Source: Erythroxylum novogranatense (lineage: Eukaryota > Streptophyta > Magnoliopsida > Malpighiales > Erythroxylaceae). From it: a stretch of 64,000 nucleotides of DNA. The stretch spans positions 2,170,001 through 2,234,000 of the forward strand of contig CM057229.1 in assembly GCA_029891385.1 (NCBI GenBank), written 5' to 3'. The position numbers were made by a program, and so were the translations under genes. Every line of letters begins with the position of its first letter. Within the stretch, counting starts at the first letter, position 1. Under the pieces are notes generated by a model. The model saw only the letters and a list, made by a program, of their open reading frames with translations. It made no database searches and was not told where the DNA came from. Below are positions 59,665-64,000 of this stretch, in pieces.

Positions 59665-59895
59665 GCTCCCAGAACTACCCGTGGATATGATTATTAAGAA
59701 AAAGCACTAAAAGAATGAAGAGGGAATGAAGAACAAAAGAACGTACCTATTTAGAAAGAAGAAGTAGGTAAATCGGACGGCGGAATAAAAGAAGTTTCGG
59801 AGAACCGCGAATGATTTGAGAGCAAGTGAAAGCAAAATGCTAATCATAAAGACGAAGCAAAAGGTAAAACAAATCCACATTTCGTCATCTATGAG

Positions 59896-59903
59896 TATTT
59901 ATA
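59896..59903 (-). promoter_or_regulatory. TATA box for the antisense ORF
   Basis: On the minus strand 'ccctataaatactc' places TATAAATA at 59903-59896, 232 bp upstream of the antisense ATG at 59664. It is inside the element, between the ORF and the 3' LTR, so the antisense gene appears to carry its own promoter rather than use the LTR. Confidence 0.6.
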
Positions 59904-60515
59904 GGGAAGGCGGAGGAACCCTCGAAAGTGACCAAATCGACACGACGCATGGCGAAAATCCGAGCGATCTCGGACGCGCCGACAGATCTCAAGAGAATCG
60001 GGATATTCAAGATCGAAGCGACACGACCAAATCGAAAGGGCGTCGACGGACGGTAGGTAATGACATAAAGACGATACGCTTCAGATTTTGAAAGTCGTCC
60101 GACAACACGCGCCGCTCACAATAAATGCCTCACACGCCACTCAATGATAACCAACCGATCCGTCTCGCACAAGTCGTCACGCAATGAGTGCCAAAGACCG
60201 ATCATTGGGGCCATCGATCGACCTATTCCTAACGAACAGTTATACCTAACAAGTCGGTATCCGAGCAATTGCACCCAACCGGTCAAGATCCGAAGCGATC
60301 ATGCATGCGCAATGTGTCGACATCCGATCAGTTGAATCATCCGATGGTTGAAATCGCCGAGCTGTCCCATGAACGAGCTCTATAGGCCAATGACCGACCG
60401 ATTGACCACATGACGAGCTATCCTGCTTACGAGCTATGAAGCCACAGGTGAGCAACGTCCCAACATACTCCCTCGACCCTTCTCTTCGCTCAGACTCGAG
60501 GAGTAGGGGGGCTTA

Positions 60516-60919
60516 TGGTCGGGTCGGCTATATTTGGGCCCGAGCCCAATCACGAAGGCCAATCGGTCAGTCCCATACTCATCGTTTAACTCGGGTTTGA
60601 TTCACACATTCATGGCCCATTAGCAGAAGGAAATTCCCATGCAAACATGTATTTTCTTAAACCTAGCTGCAAAACCGTATATAAGGTATAATTCTCCCAT
60701 AATTCAGGTATGCGATGATAACCTAGCTTTTTCTCTGCATTCTACGATCTCACCTTGACCAAAAACTTACTTGAGCGTCGGAGGGGCTAATCGGGACCTC
60801 ACCCCCGACGTGTCTTCCTTTATTTTGCAGGTATTTTCTACGTGAAGTTCATCACAGAAGGTTGCCAATCAATGGATCCAAACGGCAGCGTTCCGTTCGG
60901 CCAGAATCCGGCTGAACCA
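60516..60919 (+). repeat. 3' LTR of the Tat-type element
   Basis: TGGTCGGGTCGGC... to ...GGCTGAACCA, 404 bp, preceded by a G-rich purine tract (ggagtaggggggctta). The TATA box is conserved. It ends directly at the GTACT target duplicate. Confidence 0.93.
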
Positions 60920-62368
60920 GTACTGATGAAGAATAGTGGAAAAACAAAGTTTCTTTTCTTTTGTTTCAGCCCATGATTTAAATGAGTCGCACATACACCC
61001 TAGTACATGTTCCTCGGCGCCAAGAGCATCCCCCCGCTCCCAAGAAAGAGATCCAAGTCCTAGTAGCCCTGTTAAATGATGATTCAACATAGATTTTTTG
61101 TAAACTTTTTTAAGATAAATAGTCTTTTTTTTAATGTAATTCCAAATGTGAAGTAAGTCTTTGTATCTTATTAGTGAAATTGACTATTTGAAATTCAACG
61201 GATCCCTGCCCTCTTTTTTTCGGGTTATCGTTTAAGATTTAAAATAGGAATTCAATACATATGTATAGCATATGTATATAGGATTAGCTTTTATTTTATC
61301 TTTTTTGTAGTTTTGGCGGAATGATTCATTTACTTTACTTTGCTAATGCAAGGCAGTCAACTCCATTTGTTAAAACAACTTTCATTGAATCTTTGGACCT
61401 ATCATTTTTTTTTGTTTCGAATTTCTGAATCTATTCCCTCTTTGTTATTTGTGAGTCATCGGTTAGCCTTTGAATTTAGAAAGAATACAAAACTAGCATA
61501 AAAAATAGTACACAAATGAATAAAAAAAATTATTTTCGGATGTCTCAGTTGCTCAAATTTGAAGAAATTCCCTCTTTCCAACAAATGAACGAAAGAGCCA
61601 CTTCAAATTAAGATTTCGAAATAAAAAGATCAAAAAAAAGAAAATGTATCAAAAACTATGTACAACAAAAACAAAATATGAAAATATCTTCCGGTCTTGA
61701 AGGAATTGCATATATAGAGATTAACAAACGAAACAATGTGATTCAGATCGTAATATATATGGGATTCCCAAAATTATGCCTAGAAGGTAGATCTAAAAGA
61801 ATCGAAGAATTACAGATGAATATAAAAAAAGAACTTAATTGAATGAATTATGTGAACCGAAAAGTCAACATTGTTATTACAAGAATTGCAAACCCTTACG
61901 GGAATCCCACTATTCTTGCAGAATTTATAGTTGGAAAATTAAAGAATAAAGTTTCATTTCTAACCGAACAACTTGACTTTTATTATTATTAAAAATGAAT
62001 TTAGAAAATTCTTTTGTATTTTCATAACCCATTTTATCTTTTATTTTCAAAATATTTTATGTGATCAATCCGTATAATTGTATGAAGAACGATCCGATAA
62101 TGTGAATAAATGATAAATTCAAAATAATGGGAGGTAGAAATGCGGGAATGTCTACAATACCTGGATTTAATCAGATACAATTTGAAGGATTTTGTAGGTT
62201 CATTGATCGGGGTGTTTCATGTAGCTTAGCAAGGAAATTTTGAAGCATGGATATGGGATCCTCTACATGTGAGACCTATTGCTCATTCAATTTGGGATCC
62301 TCATTTTGGTCAATCGGTTGTGAAAGCGTTTACTAGAGGGGACGCTCTTGGTCAATCGGTTGTGAACA
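60920..62368. other. Nuclear plastid DNA (NUPT), right part: psaA, rps3, rpoB and psaB pieces
   Basis: Minus strand 61090-61039 reads MLNHHLTGLLGLGSLSW (psaA). Plus strand about 61645-61970 reads CIKNYVQ..., [34 protein letters not shown], then (after a stop) [17 protein letters not shown] (rps3). 62138-62211 reads [21 protein letters not shown] (rpoB start). 62212-62352 reads FHVA, a stop, then [26 protein letters not shown] and AFTRG (psaB). Short unassigned plastid-like spacers lie between them; 'gtgcgact' on the minus strand at about 60989 resembles the start of a plastid group II intron. These genes are not contiguous in plastids, and stops show decay. Confidence 0.85.
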
Positions 62369-63708
62369 TATATTTTAATTATATTGAATTATTATTCAAT
62401 ATGTATAATTTTAATTTTAATTTTAATTTTTATACAATAATTAAGTATATTTTAAAAAATCTAAAAATTTTGAAAATTTTAAGGTTGGCAATGGATCAGG
62501 CTCGATAGATTCTACCAGGGTATGGGCTCGAGACAATCTGAAGCTCGACTCATCCCGATCCTGTTTGATTTTTTTAGTTTTAGAAATAAAAAATAAAAAA
62601 TGCAGACTATTTTTGCAAAATATCATCATTTTTTTTATAATTGTTGGAACTTAAGTTGGGTTACGTTCGAGTTTGGGAAGCTCAATTTTTCAAAAAAATC
62701 AAACCCGAGACTCGATCACTCGACTTGGGTCCTGCTAAAAAAAGTTATATTATTATAAAGTTTGAAAATTTTAAATTTATACAAAAATAAGTCTAAAAGT
62801 AACTACATTTTACTAGTTAGTTCCAATAAAGCTCCTAGACGTCGTATTTTTTTTAAATGAGACTGTTGATAATGTGATTGAAAGAGTCCTATTTTTAACA
62901 TATATAAACCACTTAAGATTAAAGGTATTATGTTATTTCAACGATATTTAATGCTATTATAAAAGATATATTTAATAAATTATTACTCCTTATTTTAAGT
63001 AATATTTTAATATTAAAATAAGTTAAAGTTGACTAAGAATTTTAATTTTAAATATAAAAATTCAGACATTTTAAAATTTTAATTTTGTAAACAATTTCAA
63101 AATTTGAAAATCGTTGATTTATTGTATTAGAAGCTCTTTGTGACAATCTCTACTAATTTAATCATCCCCAAAGAAACTTCTCAATACTTTCAATTGGACA
63201 AATTAAATTTGGCGGCTGCTTTAGGCAATTAATAGCTTTCCCTTCACACTTATACTGCTAATTGGAATCTAATTCTTAGGTGAAGTATACTTTGTCAGTT
63301 GTCATTCTCTTGAACACGTGTAATTCCTAATTTGGCAAATTGTAACTAACACATCTTCCAGTCTAACCAACATGGTTGACAAGTTGATGTACTTACCATT
63401 TCTGGTGTACACTCAGGAAGTTCACATTAAATATAAATTTTATGTACAGTTAAATTTGAGAAAGATTTAGATTAAATTTAAACCGTTAATAATTATGTTT
63501 GATAATTAGTTGATCGAGTTAATGGATTGAACTCAATCTGTTGTTTTTTTAAGTGATCTTATAAGGAATGTTTTGCTTCAACAGAAGGGACAAAAAAAAG
63601 CAATTTTTATTAATTGTTTATTTTTTATTATAGTCATAAATTTATTTTTTTGTGAAATTAAGTATTTAAAATCTAAATTTATATAAGAATATTTAAAAAA
63701 TACTAAGG
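62369..63708. other. AT-rich intergenic DNA, no gene seen
   Basis: The low-complexity run 'attttaattttaattt' (62407-62432) and the remainder have no supported coding frame. Confidence 0.6.
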
Positions 63709-64000
63709 GAGCGCTTAGTTCACGAGAGAGTAATAGGAATAGGAATGTAAATGAATATAGTAAGGAATGCGAATGGATACAATCATTATAATTATGATTG
63801 TTGGTTAAGATGAAGAAATGATTACCATTACCATTGATGGTAGTCGGTTAGTTTGTTAAAAATATAGAAATTAAAATTTTAAAATTTTAGTTTTATATCA
63901 AAATTTGAATATATTTTAATTAATTATATTTTATGCTTTTTTAAGAAGAATTATATTTTATGCACCCTATTTATAATGATGTAATGTTTAAAATCAAGTA
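63709..64000. mobile_element. MITE-like copy, cut by the window end
   Basis: 'gggagcgcttagttcacg' at the start resembles the MITE terminus at 17366-17383 (minus strand). The interior matches 10490-10725 in order ('gaatgtaaatgaatatag', 'cattataattatgattgttgg', 'ggttagtttgttaaaa'). Confidence 0.5.

Larger units (their letters stand above)
50823..60924 (+). mobile_element. Full-length Tat-type Ty3/gypsy retrotransposon with TSD GTACT
   Basis: 5' LTR 50828-51218, PBS from 51221, gag, PR, RT, RNase H, second RNase H, integrase, tandem-repeat block, antisense ORF, purine tract (60498-60515) and 3' LTR 60516-60919. GTACT at 50823-50827 and 60920-60924 is the target duplication. Short LTRs, dual RNase H and an extra ORF downstream of integrase place it in the Tat lineage of Athila/Tat elements. 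It is more GC-rich than the host DNA. The sense frames are interrupted many times. Confidence 0.93.

Noticed and set aside
60869..61090. 73-codon minus-strand frame as a gene
   Set aside because: It is a chimera of a psaA fragment and other plastid-like DNA at the NUPT edge and reaches into the LTR; not a nuclear gene.

Overview
This is a stretch of a plant (eudicot-like) nuclear genome. The evidence is an AT-rich background, intron-containing genes (a RADIALIS-type SANT/MYB protein, a ZF-HD homeobox protein, an AlkA-type DNA glycosylase, a small secreted AGP-like protein), plant-type LTR, CACTA and LINE transposons, and plastid DNA inserted in the nucleus. I cannot name the species. No prokaryotic gene, CRISPR array, rRNA or intact tRNA gene was seen.

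Layout. 1-7900 is AT-rich intergenic DNA with a tandem duplication (4228-4414), a MITE-like element (about 5400-6618) and, inside it, a 5'-truncated LINE with a 17-bp target-site duplication (TSD). 7900-15500 is the genic part: a fold-back repeat just upstream of a RADIALIS-like gene (8175-8432), a two-exon AGP-like gene (11599-12091) behind a duplicated promoter segment, and a ZF-HD gene on the minus strand (14170-14991) with a probable 5'-UTR intron. 17100-27500 holds decayed mobile DNA: a MITE, a LINE tail, an LTR remnant, a pair of exact palindromes at 18781-18887 and an internally deleted CACTA transposon ending at 27490.

27500-43905 is a three-level nest. A Ty1/copia element on the minus strand is split by a solo LTR (29706-41856, TSD ACTAT). 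That solo LTR is itself split by a complete but ORF-broken Ty3/gypsy chromovirus (30879-41220, TSD ACAGA, LTRs of about 2.9 kb). 44-47 kb is LTR-like and microsatellite-rich. 47433-49726 is the DNA glycosylase gene, whose last 22-nt coding exon lies 1.2 kb away from the main exon.

50280-62368 is a scrambled plastid insertion (pieces of accD, psbB, psaA, rps3, rpoB, psaB) split by a full-length Tat-type Ty3/gypsy element (50828-60919, TSD GTACT). This element has dual RNase H domains, a tandem-repeat block, and a long antisense gene with its own TATA box near the 3' LTR. The rest is AT-rich, with a third MITE copy at the right edge.

The LTR pairs of both full-length elements differ mainly by short indels rather than substitutions. 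Some of the frame breaks in the retroelements may therefore be consensus errors in the assembly rather than biological decay.
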